The notes below the pieces were generated by a model. The model searched no databases. It was given only the letters and a program-made list of their open reading frames with translations, and had not been told where the DNA came from. A stretch of DNA of 64,000 bases from Hydrogenophilales bacterium 16-64-46 (GTDB lineage Bacteria; Pseudomonadota; Gammaproteobacteria; Burkholderiales; Thiobacillaceae), in contig NCGY01000008.1 of the NCBI GenBank assembly GCA_002281775.1, positions 1,425 to 65,424 of the forward strand. Reading direction: 5' to 3'. The position numbers and the translations under genes were made by a program. Below, piece by piece: positions 17,444 to 30,178 of the stretch (positions are counted from its first letter, which is position 1; each line of letters begins with the position of its first letter).

Positions 17444-19855
17444 ATGTCCAGTCCGGCTGAATACCTGCTTCCCTTCGATGCCCTGTCGATGGCCGACGTG
17501 CCGCGTGTGGGTGGCAAGAACGCCTCTCTCGGGGAAATGATCGGCCAGCTGTCTGCGGCAGGGGTCCGGGTGCCCGGTGGCTTCGCCACGACGGCGCAGG
17601 CGTATTGGGATTTTCTCGACCACAACGATCTGCGCGTGCGCATCGAGCAGCGTCTGGACAGGCTGGACATAGACGACCTGACGGCGCTGGCCGATGCCGG
17701 CCGGGAGATCCGGGCCTGGGTGGAAGGGGCCGTCATGCCGCCCGTACTGGAAGACGGACTGCGCGCGGCTTACCGCGCGCTCGGCGAGCGCGTATCGGTT
17801 GCGGTGCGCTCGTCGGCCACGGCGGAAGATCTTCCCGAAGCGTCGTTTGCCGGGCAGCAGGAAAGCTATCTGCATGTTCGCGGCGAGGACGAGGTGGTCT
17901 GGCACGTCAAGCGGGTCTTTGCTTCGCTGTACAACGACCGCGCCATTGCCTACCGGGTGCACACCGGCTATGCCCATGCCCAGGTGGCGCTGTCGGCGGG
18001 CATACAGCGCATGGTGCGTTCCGATCTGGCCTGCGCCGGGGTGATGTTCACGCTCGATACCGAGTCGGGCTTTCGCGATGCGGTGTTCATCACGGCGGCG
18101 TATGGGCTGGGCGAAACCGTGGTGCAGGGGGCGGTCAACCCGGACGAGTTCTATGTACACAAGCCCATGCTGGCCGCGGGTTTCCCCGCAGTCGTCAGGC
18201 GCGAACTGGGCGACAAGGCGATACGCATGGTGTGGCACGACGGGGCCAACGTGATCGAGGCCACGCCACCGGCGCAGGCAAGGCGCTATGCCCTCGCCGA
18301 TGACGAGGTGCTCGAACTGGCGCGGCAGGCGATGGTCATCGAGTCGCATTACGGACGCCCGATGGACATCGAATGGGCGAAAGACGGCGAGACCGGTGGG
18401 CTGTTCATCGTGCAGGCCCGCCCCGAAACCGTGAAGGCACGAGGTACGGGAGCCGACGAACGCTACGCCCTGAAGGAGAGCGGCAGGGTCCTGGTGTCGG
18501 GGCGCGCCATCGGGCAGAAGATCGGGTGCGGGCGGGTCCGGGTCATTGCCAGCCCGGCGGAGATGCATCGCGTCGAGCAGGGCGACGTGCTGGTGACCGA
18601 TATGACCGACCCGGACTGGGAGCCGGTGATGAAGCGCGCTGCCGCTATCGTCACCGACCGCGGCGGACGGACCTGCCACGCTGCCATCGTCGCGCGCGAG
18701 CTGGGTGTGCCCACCGTAGTGGGGACAGGAGACGCGTCGTCGGTGCTGGCCGATGGCAGTACGGTCACGGTTTCCTGTGCCGAGGGTGAAACCGGGTTTG
18801 TCTACGACGGCGCGTTGCGCTTTGGCGTGGAAACGGTCGCCAGCACACCGCTGCCGGAACCGCCGGTCAAGCTGATGATGAACGTGGGCAATCCCGAGCG
18901 GGCTTTCCAGTTCGCCCAGATCCCCAATCATGGCGTCGGGCTGGCGCGCCTCGAATTCGTGATCGCACGCATGATAGGCGTGCATCCGCTGGCGCTGCTG
19001 GCGACGCCGCCGGGCGAGATCGACGCGCTCGCGGCCGACAGCGCGGCGGCGGCAGGCGGGCCAGACGGCTTGAGTCCCGAGCTGATCCGGCAGATCAGGA
19101 TCCGGTCGGCGGCGTATGCCAGCCCCGTTGATTTCTATATCGACAAACTCGCCGAGGGCGTGGCCACGCTCGCTGCCGCTTTCTGGCCCAAGCCGGTCAT
19201 CGTCCGGCTGTCGGATTTCAAGTCGAACGAATACGCCAACCTGCTCGGCGGAGCGCACTACGAACCCCGGGAAGAAAACCCCATGCTGGGTCTGCGCGGC
19301 GCGGCGCGCTATGTCTCACCGATGTTTCGTCCGGCGTTCGAACTGGAATGCCGGGCCATCCGCAAGGTGCGCGAAACCCTGGGCTATACCAACGTCGAAG
19401 TGATGATTCCCTTTGTGCGCACGGTCGCGGAGTGCGTGACTGTCGTCGATCTGCTCGCCGCGAACGGCCTGGCGCGGGGGGGCAATGGTCTGCGCCTGAT
19501 CATGATGTGCGAAGTGCCGTCGAATGCGGTGTTGGCGGATGCGTTTCTGGCACACGTGGACGGTTTCTCCATCGGCAGCAACGACCTGACCCAGCTGACC
19601 CTGGGGATAGACCGCGATTCGGGTCTGGTTGCGGCCGATTTCGACGAGCGCAATCCGGCGGTGCAGTGTCTGCTGAAGGAGGCGATCAGCGCGTGCAACC
19701 GGCTGCACAAATACATTGGCATCTGCGGCCAGGGGCCAAGCGACCATCCCGATTTCGCCGCCTGGCTGGTCGAGCAGGGTATCGGTTCGATTTCACTGAA
19801 TCCCGACACGGTTGTGGCGACCTGGCGGCAACTGACCGTCGCGGGCGACATCTAG
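17444..19855 (+). CDS. ppsA: Phosphoenolpyruvate synthase
   Basis: This 803-residue protein has the full PpsA layout. An N-terminal ATP-binding domain spans about 1-340 ([34 protein letters not shown]). A swivelling phosphohistidine domain has [18 protein letters not shown] with the catalytic histidine near residue 411. The C-terminal PEP/pyruvate barrel includes [22 protein letters not shown] and the C-terminal [13 protein letters not shown]. It makes PEP from pyruvate and ATP for gluconeogenesis. ATG 17444 has AGGAGA upstream; the open frame extends 78 codons further, but that part does not resemble PpsA. It converges on the aminotransferase gene with only 15 bp between them. No ppsR-type regulatory gene is adjacent. 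Confidence 0.97.
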   Translation: MSSPAEYLLPFDALSMADVPRVGGKNASLGEMIGQLSAAGVRVPGGFATTAQAYWDFLDHNDLRVRIEQRLDRLDIDDLTALADAGREIRAWVEGAVMPPVLEDGLRAAYRALGERVSVAVRSSATAEDLPEASFAGQQESYLHVRGEDEVVWHVKRVFASLYNDRAIAYRVHTGYAHAQVALSAGIQRMVRSDLACAGVMFTLDTESGFRDAVFITAAYGLGETVVQGAVNPDEFYVHKPMLAAGFPAVVRRELGDKAIRMVWHDGANVIEATPPAQARRYALADDEVLELARQAMVIESHYGRPMDIEWAKDGETGGLFIVQARPETVKARGTGADERYALKESGRVLVSGRAIGQKIGCGRVRVIASPAEMHRVEQGDVLVTDMTDPDWEPVMKRAAAIVTDRGGRTCHAAIVARELGVPTVVGTGDASSVLADGSTVTVSCAEGETGFVYDGALRFGVETVASTPLPEPPVKLMMNVGNPERAFQFAQIPNHGVGLARLEFVIARMIGVHPLALLATPPGEIDALAADSAAAAGGPDGLSPELIRQIRIRSAAYASPVDFYIDKLAEGVATLAAAFWPKPVIVRLSDFKSNEYANLLGGAHYEPREENPMLGLRGAARYVSPMFRPAFELECRAIRKVRETLGYTNVEVMIPFVRTVAECVTVVDLLAANGLARGGNGLRLIMMCEVPSNAVLADAFLAHVDGFSIGSNDLTQLTLGIDRDSGLVAADFDERNPAVQCLLKEAISACNRLHKYIGICGQGPSDHPDFAAWLVEQGIGSISLNPDTVVATWRQLTVAGDI

Positions 19856-19870
19856 GGGCGCCGCTCCGGC

Positions 19871-21064
19871 TCAGGCGAGTGCGGCGGCGATGCGCTTGAG
19901 CGCCTTGTCCAGATTGGCCTCTGAGGTGGCGAACGACAGGCGTATGTAGCCCTCGGCGCCGAAGGCCGAGCCGGGGACGACGGCGACGTCGGCCGATTCG
20001 AGCAGGTATTCGGAGAAGGCGATGTCGGTGCCCTGCTCGATGACGTCGCGCGCCAGCAGCGACTGGATCGCGCCGCGGACGTCGGGGAAGGCATAGAACG
20101 CGCCGCCGCTGTCGACGCAGCGCACGCCGGGCAACGCGTTGAGCGCGTCGACGACGTAGCGGTGGCGCGTCCGGAAGGCGTCGAGCATCGGCGTGATGCA
20201 GCCCTGGTCGCCGTTGAGCGCGGCCTCGGCGGCCACCTGCGAGATCGAGGTGGGGTTGGAGGTGGACTGCGACTGCACGTTGGTCATCGCGCGCACGATC
20301 GCCTCGGGCCCGCCGCAGTAGCCGATGCGCCAGCCGGTCATCGAGTAGGCCTTGGAGACGCCGTTGAGCACCAGGGTGCGGTCGGTGAGGTCGGGGCAGA
20401 CGTTGAGGATGTTGACGAAGGGCGCGTCGTCGAGGCGGATGTGCTCGTACATGTCGTCGCTGGCGATCAGCACCTGCGGATGTTTCCGCAGCACCGCGCC
20501 GAGCGCCGCCAGTTCGTCGCCGCTGTAGACCGCGCCGGTGGGGTTCGACGGGCTGTTGATGACGACCAGTCGCGTTTTCGGCGTGATCGCGGCTTCGAGC
20601 TGCGCGGCGGTGATCCTGAAGCCCTGCTCGATGCCGGCCTCGACGATGACCGGCACGCCGTCGGCGAGAAGGACGATGTCAGGGTAGGACACCCAGTACG
20701 GCGCGGGGATGACGGCCTCGTCGCCGGGGTTGATCACCGCCTGCACCAGGTTGAAGAAGCTCTGCTTGCCGCCGCAGGAGACGAGGATCTGCTTCGGCGT
20801 GTAGTCGAGGCCGTTGTCGCGCCTGAACTTGGCGATGATCGCGGCCTTGAGCGAAGGGGTGCCGTCGACCGCGGTGTACTTGGTGAAGCCGCGGGCGATC
20901 GCCTCGACCGCCGCGTCCTTGATGTGCTGGGGCGTGTCGAAATCGGGTTCGCCCGCGCCGAGGCCGACGATGTCGCGCCCGCCGGTCTTGAGCGCGGCGG
21001 CGCGGGCGGTGACGGCGAGGGTGGGCGAGGGCTTGATGGCCCGGACGCGGCGGGAGAGTTCCAC
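19871..21064 (-). CDS. aspC: Aspartate aminotransferase (class I, subgroup 1b)
   Basis: This 397-residue PLP aminotransferase has [13 protein letters not shown] near residue 37, [12 protein letters not shown] near 172 and the PLP lysine in [16 protein letters not shown] near 235. These are typical of the 1b aspartate (sometimes aspartate/prephenate) aminotransferases. It transfers the amino group between aspartate and 2-oxoglutarate. It is transcribed away from uvrB; the two share a roughly 75-bp promoter region. Confidence 0.92.
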   Translation of the reverse strand: MELSRRVRAIKPSPTLAVTARAAALKTGGRDIVGLGAGEPDFDTPQHIKDAAVEAIARGFTKYTAVDGTPSLKAAIIAKFRRDNGLDYTPKQILVSCGGKQSFFNLVQAVINPGDEAVIPAPYWVSYPDIVLLADGVPVIVEAGIEQGFRITAAQLEAAITPKTRLVVINSPSNPTGAVYSGDELAALGAVLRKHPQVLIASDDMYEHIRLDDAPFVNILNVCPDLTDRTLVLNGVSKAYSMTGWRIGYCGGPEAIVRAMTNVQSQSTSNPTSISQVAAEAALNGDQGCITPMLDAFRTRHRYVVDALNALPGVRCVDSGGAFYAFPDVRGAIQSLLARDVIEQGTDIAFSEYLLESADVAVVPGSAFGAEGYIRLSFATSEANLDKALKRIAAALA

Positions 21065-21098
21065 GGTGGTTCCTTGAAATGCGCCCGGTCGGGGCGAG

Positions 21099-21107
21099 TG
21101 CTACACT
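21099..21107 (+). promoter_or_regulatory. Extended -10 promoter for uvrB
   Basis: TGcTACACT at 21099-21107 is a good extended -10 element. Transcription from about 21114 would exclude an ATG at 21079 and supports the TTG at 21139 as the uvrB start. Confidence 0.4.
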
Positions 21108-21138
21108 CAACAGGTTTTTTGGCCGCGCGATTTTACCC

Positions 21139-23166
<2,028 letters not shown>

Positions 23167-23259
23167 GGCGCTGCGGGCGCTTGCGGGCCCGGTGCAGTCC
23201 GACTGGCGCTGGGCGTCGCCCGAATGCACAATCCCGCTTTTCCATCACAGGCACCCCGC

Positions 23260-23685
23260 ATGGCTTCCGGACAAATTTTCATCGCCATCCTGAATCCCGG
23301 CGTCGAGATCACGCCGCTGCGCCTGCGCGGCTGGCTGCAGAAGGAGGCGGCGGCAGTCGACGCACGCGCGAATCCGGGCGACGGCGCGATCCTGCGCCTG
23401 TTCCTCACCAAAAAGCTGCGCTACGCCTTTACCGGCGACAAGCTCGATGCGATGCTGCGGACCCTGACCGAGCGCTATCCCGCGATCCTGCGCATCGAGA
23501 CGCAACTGGTTGAAACGCCGCTGAGCGCTGACGAGATGGAAGCACAGACCCGGCTCGCCAACGCCGACCTGCAGAAATTCTCGCAGCGTGCCGAAGAATA
23601 CGCCAGACGCAAACAGGCCGAGGCGCAGGCCGAGGTGAAGCCGGCACCGATCCAGTGGCACAACTGGAAGAGCGCGCTGGACTGA
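23260..23685 (+). CDS. Conserved-looking hypothetical protein, 141 aa
   Basis: I do not recognise a family. The first 95 residues look like a compact alpha/beta domain (QIFIAILNPGVEITPLRLRGWL). The C-terminal third is a charged helix rich in Glu, Ala, Lys and Gln, likely a coiled coil. There is no signal peptide or membrane segment. The ATG at 23260 is preferred; an ATG 12 codons upstream is in frame. It follows uvrB by 93 bp on the same strand and may be read with it. Confidence 0.6.
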   Translation: MASGQIFIAILNPGVEITPLRLRGWLQKEAAAVDARANPGDGAILRLFLTKKLRYAFTGDKLDAMLRTLTERYPAILRIETQLVETPLSADEMEAQTRLANADLQKFSQRAEEYARRKQAEAQAEVKPAPIQWHNWKSALD

Positions 23686-23823
23686 GCTTGGAACCTGTCG
23701 CGGATCGCGTGCTCTATGCTGCACTGCGCGCCCGGGATGCGCGTGATGCGGCATGCGGGTGAGCGTATCGGCGAGGCACTGCCTGATTGGGTTCCGGTTG
23801 TCAAAATTTCCTGAAGGGTTTTC

Positions 23824-24309
23824 ATGGCTGTCAAAGTACTTTTCGTGTGCATGGGCAATATCTGCCGCTCGCCGATGGCGGAAGGCATGTTCCGCAAGGC
23901 GGTACACGAGGCCGGCCTGGACGGGCGGATCGAGATCGACTCGGCGGGCACACACGCCTACCACATCGGGTCCGCCCCCGACCCGCGCGCGCAACAGGCC
24001 ATACGCCAGCGTGGCGTGGACATCAGCGGCCTGCGTGGGCGCAAGGTCGAGGATGCAGATTTCGAGTACTACGACTACATCCTGGGCATGGACGGGGACA
24101 ACATCGACCGCCTGAAACAGCGTGCCCCGGCGCGCCATCACGACAAGATTCACCGCCTGCTGTCGTTCAGCCGCAAGTATCCGAACCTTGATGTCGTCGA
24201 TCCCTACTACGGCGGTCCGCAGGGTTTCGAGGAAAACCTGGACATGATCGAGGATGCGGTGAACGGCTTGGTACGGGAGATTGCGGGCGTGGACGGGCGT
24301 CGCGGCTGA
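23824..24309 (+). CDS. Low-molecular-weight protein tyrosine phosphatase
   Basis: This 161-residue protein has the P-loop VCMGNICRSP (about 8-17), carrying the nucleophilic cysteine and phosphate-binding arginine, and the general-acid loop DPYYGG near residue 127. It hydrolyses phosphotyrosine or small phosphomonoesters in the cytoplasm. No tyrosine kinase or capsule genes are adjacent, so its partner is unknown. A Ser/Thr kinase gene is present 20 kb away, but no link is implied. Confidence 0.93.
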   Translation: MAVKVLFVCMGNICRSPMAEGMFRKAVHEAGLDGRIEIDSAGTHAYHIGSAPDPRAQQAIRQRGVDISGLRGRKVEDADFEYYDYILGMDGDNIDRLKQRAPARHHDKIHRLLSFSRKYPNLDVVDPYYGGPQGFEENLDMIEDAVNGLVREIAGVDGRRG

Positions 24310-24405
24310 GGCCTTGCGGGTGCGCGTGATTCGACAGAGAGTGTCGGATATTCGACGATTTGCCCGGGCAAGGGATTTTCAAGCATTTGATATCAAAAGA
24401 ATTAA

Positions 24406-24444
24406 TCAGGTCTGCTTCAGGTCTGCTGTTTGCATGTCAGGTCT
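24406..24444 (+). repeat. Tandem TCAGGTCTGCT repeat with a third partial copy
   Basis: TCAGGTCTGCT occurs at 24406-24416 and directly again at 24417-24427. TCAGGTCT follows at 24437-24444. The array lies 32 bp upstream of the small exported protein's start, where an operator or promoter would be expected. Confidence 0.55.
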
Positions 24445-24475
24445 CCGGGTGACAAACATCACGTTGGAGACAGGC

Positions 24476-24817
24476 ATGAAAGTCAACAAGAAGGTTTCCC
24501 TGGCGGGTTTGCTGCTTGCACTGACGGGGCTTGCAGCCCCGCTTTCGGCCCAGGCCGGGGCGGATGTCGAAACCTGCCAGGCGGGTTATCGCGAATTGCT
24601 CATGACGGCGGGGGAGTGCCGGGCCTATCTCCGGGATTTGCGCGCAGCCGAGGCGCGGGCGGATCTCTCCGCCATGCTTGATCTTCAGGAATGGCATGCC
24701 GAGCTGCTGATCGAGCGTGCCCGGCGCTGTCCCTGCCATGCCGCGCGCGCGGACGTTCAGCCTTTGTCGCGGGCTGCGGTGGTGTCCGGGCCACTGGTCC
24801 GCTCAGCCCAGCGCTGA
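24476..24817 (+). CDS. Small exported protein with paired cysteines, 113 aa
   Basis: The protein has an N-terminal Sec signal (MKVNKKVSLAGLLLALTG, cleavage after about residue 27 at AQA-GAD). The mature part of about 85 residues is largely helical, with cysteines in ETCQAG, AGECRAY and CPCHAA that could form disulfides or bind a metal. I recognise no family. GGAGA lies 6 bp upstream of the ATG at 24476. The 3' end overlaps the convergent neighbour by 15 bp. The direct repeats upstream may regulate it. Confidence 0.6.
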   Translation: MKVNKKVSLAGLLLALTGLAAPLSAQAGADVETCQAGYRELLMTAGECRAYLRDLRAAEARADLSAMLDLQEWHAELLIERARRCPCHAARADVQPLSRAAVVSGPLVRSAQR

Positions 24818-25804
24818 CTCAAGGGACACCGGGCGTCGCCAAACTTTCCAGGCAGATGCGCGGACGAGTGTCCGCCCTTTTCCGCTGACCGGATCGACCA
24901 GATGCAGGCCTTGCGGACCCAGCCGCGACAAACGGGCGGCGAGTGGTGCCCACCAGTCCCTCTCCAGGTACAGCATGGCCTCCCGCCAGCCCCAGGCATC
25001 GCCCGCGCAGGCCGGGTGAGCCAGTTCGTCGAACAGCCAGACTTCGCTTGCGCGCAGGTCAGCCGTGTCCCCGTTGGCCGGCCGGGGGGCGTTCTGGTGC
25101 TGGCAGTGTGATGCCAGTGCATCGGCCAGCGCGGTATCGGTCGCGCGCAGCTCGACTCCGCAGGCACCGGGCTCGGGCAGGACGCCGCCTCCCCACAACC
25201 ACAAGCCGTTCACCGGCCACGCGCCGCGTGCCTCGCGCGCCGCGTTCACCGGATGGGCGTGCAGCAGCATCTGCGCTTCATTCAGCCGCGCCCGCCATGT
25301 GACAGCATCGTCACCGCCCGGCAGAATGCGGTCGAGTGCGTGTCCGCGTGCCAGCGAGGGCGGGGTGGTCAGCAGCCGGGGTGGAACTTCGAAGCGCAGG
25401 TACCAGCGCCGGGGATGCAGGGCCTGCGGGGCGAAATCGGTGCCGAAATGCGCAGCGAGGGCATCGGCGAGCTGGTCGGCTTCGTCCTGCGTGAGGTCGT
25501 CGAAGTCCGCGGTGGTGTAGACGACCCGATCGCGCATCACCGAAAAATGTGCCGGGTCGGCGCGTAGCCAGTAAGCGTTGTCAGGTATGCCGCCATCGCC
25601 CACCCGGCTGATCGGCGCGAGCGGCCAGTCGGTCTGCCGATGCACACCGCAGGCCCAGGCGAGCGCGGCTTCCGTGCCCAGCGGGGATTCGCGGGTGGCC
25701 TCGCCGCGTGCGAGCAGGGTCGACAGGCCGGGCAGGCGCAGGCCGGGCAGGGCGGCTTCGAGCAGGCGCGGCGTCGGGAAGAGATGGGGAACCAGCCACA
25801 ACAT
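24803..25804 (-). CDS. Cytoplasmic protein resembling RpfE / phosphoglycerate-mutase-like family
   Basis: This 333-residue soluble protein begins MLWLVPHLFPTPRLLEAALPG. It contains WLRADPAHFSVMRDRVVY near residue 80 and NGLWLWGGGVLP near 200, a pattern I associate with proteins annotated as RpfE-type or phosphoglycerate-mutase-like in beta- and gammaproteobacteria. The biochemical function is not known to me. There is no signal peptide. It is read away from lolC with about 105 bp between them. The family match is from memory and moderately certain; the coding call is firmer. Confidence 0.65.
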   Translation of the reverse strand: MLWLVPHLFPTPRLLEAALPGLRLPGLSTLLARGEATRESPLGTEAALAWACGVHRQTDWPLAPISRVGDGGIPDNAYWLRADPAHFSVMRDRVVYTTADFDDLTQDEADQLADALAAHFGTDFAPQALHPRRWYLRFEVPPRLLTTPPSLARGHALDRILPGGDDAVTWRARLNEAQMLLHAHPVNAAREARGAWPVNGLWLWGGGVLPEPGACGVELRATDTALADALASHCQHQNAPRPANGDTADLRASEVWLFDELAHPACAGDAWGWREAMLYLERDWWAPLAARLSRLGPQGLHLVDPVSGKGRTLVRASAWKVWRRPVSLESALG

Positions 25805-25910
25805 GCGGCGAGTCTAGCAGGCCTGGTGAGACGCCATTCTGCAGGGCATGGACTGCGGGGCGTTCTGGCCGCTGTGGCATACTCGCAGCTCCCTGTCTGC
25901 GAGTCGAATC

Positions 25911-27147
25911 TTGCTGCCTTTCGAACTGCTGGTCGGCCTGCGCTATACCCACGCCAAGCGCCGCAATCATTTCATTTCCTTTATTTCCATCGTCTCCATG
26001 GCGGGCATCGCGCTCGGCGTGATGGCGCTGATCGTGGTGCTGTCGGTGATGAACGGCTTCCAGGAGGAATTGCGCGCGCGCATCCTCGGCGTGGCGTCGC
26101 ACGTCGAGATCAGCGGGGGGGGTGATCGCCTGGCCGACTGGCCGGCTGTGCTGCAGGCGGCCAGGCGCAACCCGGACGTGGTGGCCGGTGCGCCCTATGT
26201 GAATGCTCAGGGCATGCTGGCCAACGGCGATAGCGTGCGCGGCGCGATCATCCGGGGGGTGTTGCCGGACATGGAAAGCGGCGTGGCCGATTTTGCGCGT
26301 TACATGAAAGCCGGCCGGCTCACCGATCTGAAACCGGGCGAGTTCGGTATCGTCCTCGGCGCGGAACTGGCGCGCGTGCTCAACGTGTTTCCCGGCGACA
26401 AGGTGGTGCTGCTCACGCCGCAGGGCAATATCACTCCGGCGGGGGTGATGCCGCGTGTTAAGCAGTTCACCGTCACCGGTATCTTCGAGGCGGGCATGTT
26501 CGAGTACGACTCGGGCCTGGCGCTGGTGCATCTCCAGGATGCGCAGAAGCTGCTGCGGCTGGGCGAGAACGTCTCGGGCGTGCGGCTCAAGCTTGACGAT
26601 CTGTTCCGCGCACCCTTCGTCACCCGCGCGCTGGCCAACAGCCTGACGGGTGACTACTACCTCACCGACTGGACCCAGAGCCACGCCAATTTCTTCCGCG
26701 CCGTGGCGATCGAAAAACGCATGATGTTCCTGATCCTGCTGCTGATCGTCGCGGTAGCGGCTTTCAACATCGTCTCGACGCTGGTAATGGCGGTGACCGA
26801 CAAGCAGGCCGACATCGCCATCCTGCGCACGCTCGGCGCGCGGCCGGGTTCGATCATGGCGATCTTCATGGTGCAGGGCGCGTTCATCGGTGTGTCCGGT
26901 GCGGTGCTGGGGGTGGCCAGCGGCGTGCTGCTGGCGCTCAATCTGGAGACTGTGGTGCCGTTCATCGAGCGGCTGGCCGGCATGGATCTCTTTCCGGCGG
27001 ACGTTTACTACATCAACGAACTGCCGTCGAAGCTGGTCTGGGGCGACGTGGCCGTGATCGGTGGCGTGTCGCTGCTCATCAGCCTGGTCGCGACGCTGTA
27101 TCCGAGCTGGCGCGCGTCACGCATCCAGCCGGCGGAGGCGCTGCGCT

Positions 27148-27155
<8 letters not shown>
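25911..27155 (+). CDS. lolC: Lipoprotein-releasing ABC transporter permease LolC/E
   Basis: This 414-residue protein has one N-terminal membrane segment (about 25-47, including [20 protein letters not shown]), a large periplasmic domain (about 48-265) and three C-terminal segments within the FtsX-type permease domain (about 270-405). LolC/E with LolD releases outer-membrane lipoproteins to LolA. Only one permease gene is present, as in organisms with a LolF-like homodimer, unless another copy lies elsewhere. The TTG at 25911 gives the usual N-terminus ([11 protein letters not shown]); an ATG 21 codons upstream is less likely. lolD overlaps by 8 nt (ATGAATGA). Confidence 0.93.
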
Positions 27156-27828
<673 letters not shown>

Positions 27829-27838
27829 AACCGGCGCG

Positions 27839-30178
27839 ATGCGATTCCATCTCATCGCGTTCTGTCTGGGTGTCTTCCTGCTGCAACTTCAGGCCAGCCT
27901 GCCGCCGGCACGCGCGCTGGCGCTGCTGCCGCTTCTGACGCTGGTCTTCCTGCTGCCGACCGGCAGTAGCGGGCAGCGCGGGCTGCGCCACGCGGGGGTG
28001 GCGCTGCTGGCGCTGGCGCTGGGATTTGCCTGGGCGGCCTGGCGGGCAGAGATGCGACTCGCCGAACGCCTGCCGTTGCACTGGCAGGGCGTGGATATCG
28101 AACTCGTCGGCGTGGTGGTCGATCTGCCACAGTCGAACGCACGCGGCGAGCGCGTGCTGCTACGGGTCGAGCGCATCCTCACGCCCGGGGTGCCGAATCC
28201 CGGCCGGGTGCAGCTCACGCGCTATGCTTCGCGCGACGGGGTGCGCCCCGCTGCCATGCGGGCAGGTGAGCGCTGGCAACTCACCACGCGGCTGAAACGT
28301 CCGGTTGGCACTCACAATCCGCATGGCTTCGATCTCGAAGCCTGGATGCTGGAACGCGGTATCGGGGCCAGCGGTTATGTACGCGAATCCCCCCCTCCTG
28401 AGCGGCTCGATCACCTCGCCGCCACGCCAGTCGCCTGGATTGCTGCGGCACGCCAGACGATACGCGACCGTGTCTTCGCCACGCTGGGCGACGCCCCGTA
28501 CGCGGGGGTGATCGCCGCGCTCACCGTCGGTGACCAGCAGAGCATTCCGCACGATCAATGGCGCGCCTTCACCCGCACCGGGGTGAACCATCTGCTGAGC
28601 ATTTCCGGCCTGCATGTCACCATGATCGCGGCGCTGGCGGGGTGGGGCGTGATGGGGATCTGGCGGCGCTGGCCGCGCGCGGTGGCACGCTGGCCGGCGC
28701 GTCAGGCAGGCCTCGTGGCGGCGGTGGTCGCGGCGGTGGCGTATGCCCTGCTGGCAGGCTTCCAGGTGCCGGCGCAGCGCACCTTGTTCATGTTGATCGT
28801 GCTGGCGGGCGCGTTCTGGGGCCGGCGCGAGGCGCGGCCGTTTTCTGCCTTGATCGTGGCCATGAGCTGCGTGCTGCTGATCGATCCCTGGGCTGTGGTG
28901 TCGGCCGGGTTCTGGCTGTCGTTCGGCGCGATGGCGGCGATTCTGTGGGTGACATTCGGCCGTGTGGCCGCACCGCGCAGGCTCAGCGGCTGGGTCGTGG
29001 CGCAGGCGGCGGTGACGCTGGCGCTGGCCCCTGCGCTGTGGCTGCTGTTCCAGCAGGTATCACTGATTTCACCCTTGGCCAACGCCGTGGCCATTCCGCT
29101 GGTGAGCTGGGTGGTGACGCCGCTGGCTCTGCTGGGTGTGCTGGTGCCGCCCCTGTGGCACCTTGCAGCGGGCCTGATGGCCTGGCTGGGTGAGGCGCTC
29201 CAGTGGGCGAGCACCCTGCCCTGGGCGACCCTGAGCCGGCCGGCTCCCGGTGCGCTGGCCACGGGCCTGGCCCTGATCGGCGCGGTCTGGATGTTGATGC
29301 CGCGTGGGTTTCCGCTGCGGGGGTTGGCCTGGCTGCTGTGGCTGCCGCTGGTCTGGCCGGCACAGGACCGGATCGCACCCGGCGAGTTTGTCGTTGAAAT
29401 TATCGATGTCGGCCAGGGCACGGCGGTGCTGATCCGCACCGCGCACCACGCGCTGCTGTACGACACTGGTCCGGCCTTTGCCGAATCGGACGCGGGTGAG
29501 CGCATCGTCGTGCCCTACCTGCGTGCATCTGGGGTGGGCAGGCTCGATGGCGTGATCGTTTCGCACGACGACAACGACCACAGCGGCGGCCTGGCGTCGG
29601 TGTTACGTGACATGCCGACGGGCTGGCTGCTGCACGCCTTGCCGGCCGGCAGCGCACATCTTGTTGCCACACCCGCGCCCCGTCGATGCGTGCGCGGGCA
29701 GCGCTGGCACTGGGATGGCGTCGAATTCGACATGCTCAACCCGCGTCGCAGCGCCTGGCAGGATATGACGCGCAAGGACAACGATTTCAGCTGCGTCCTG
29801 CGGGTCAGCCGCGGAACCCGGTCTTTCCTCATCACCGGCGATGCCGAGCGACGTGGCGAGCTGGAACTGCTGGAATCCGGCCAGCCCCTGGCAGCCACTG
29901 TATTGGTCGCCGGGCATCACGGCAGCCGCACCTCGTCGCTGGATGCGTTTGTCGCAGAGGTGTCGCCACGTTGGGTGGTGTACACCGTGGGATACCGGAA
30001 TCGCTTCGGTCATCCACATCCGCAGGTCACGGCCCGTTTCCGGGAAGCAGGCAGCGTGCAGCTGCGCAGCGATCATGGTGGCCTGATCCGCTTCCGGTTT
30101 GGCGAAGCCGGGGTGGAAGCCGCACAATACGCCGAACTCCCATCCCGATACTGGCACGCCCCATCGCCGCATGAATGA
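27839..30178 (+). CDS. comEC: DNA uptake channel protein ComEC/Rec2
   Basis: The 779-residue protein has an N-terminal hydrophobic and OB-like DUF4131 part (about 1-180). The central competence domain has around eight membrane segments (about 210-500), including [19 protein letters not shown]. The C-terminal metallo-beta-lactamase-like domain (about 515-770) has the metal motif [10 protein letters not shown] and AGHHGSRTS. It is the predicted inner-membrane channel for single-stranded DNA in natural transformation. Full length and intact motifs suggest it is functional. It overlaps relA by 8 nt. Confidence 0.94.
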   Translation: MRFHLIAFCLGVFLLQLQASLPPARALALLPLLTLVFLLPTGSSGQRGLRHAGVALLALALGFAWAAWRAEMRLAERLPLHWQGVDIELVGVVVDLPQSNARGERVLLRVERILTPGVPNPGRVQLTRYASRDGVRPAAMRAGERWQLTTRLKRPVGTHNPHGFDLEAWMLERGIGASGYVRESPPPERLDHLAATPVAWIAAARQTIRDRVFATLGDAPYAGVIAALTVGDQQSIPHDQWRAFTRTGVNHLLSISGLHVTMIAALAGWGVMGIWRRWPRAVARWPARQAGLVAAVVAAVAYALLAGFQVPAQRTLFMLIVLAGAFWGRREARPFSALIVAMSCVLLIDPWAVVSAGFWLSFGAMAAILWVTFGRVAAPRRLSGWVVAQAAVTLALAPALWLLFQQVSLISPLANAVAIPLVSWVVTPLALLGVLVPPLWHLAAGLMAWLGEALQWASTLPWATLSRPAPGALATGLALIGAVWMLMPRGFPLRGLAWLLWLPLVWPAQDRIAPGEFVVEIIDVGQGTAVLIRTAHHALLYDTGPAFAESDAGERIVVPYLRASGVGRLDGVIVSHDDNDHSGGLASVLRDMPTGWLLHALPAGSAHLVATPAPRRCVRGQRWHWDGVEFDMLNPRRSAWQDMTRKDNDFSCVLRVSRGTRSFLITGDAERRGELELLESGQPLAATVLVAGHHGSRTSSLDAFVAEVSPRWVVYTVGYRNRFGHPHPQVTARFREAGSVQLRSDHGGLIRFRFGEAGVEAAQYAELPSRYWHAPSPHE

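Noticed and set aside
16068..17540. 490-aa plus-strand frame opposite the phytase-like gene
   Set aside because: Gly/Val/Asp-rich shadow of the opposite strand, running into the start of ppsA in another frame.
24387..24396. TTGATATCAA as an FNR-type site
   Set aside because: FNR half-sites need a 4-bp spacer, and these abut directly.
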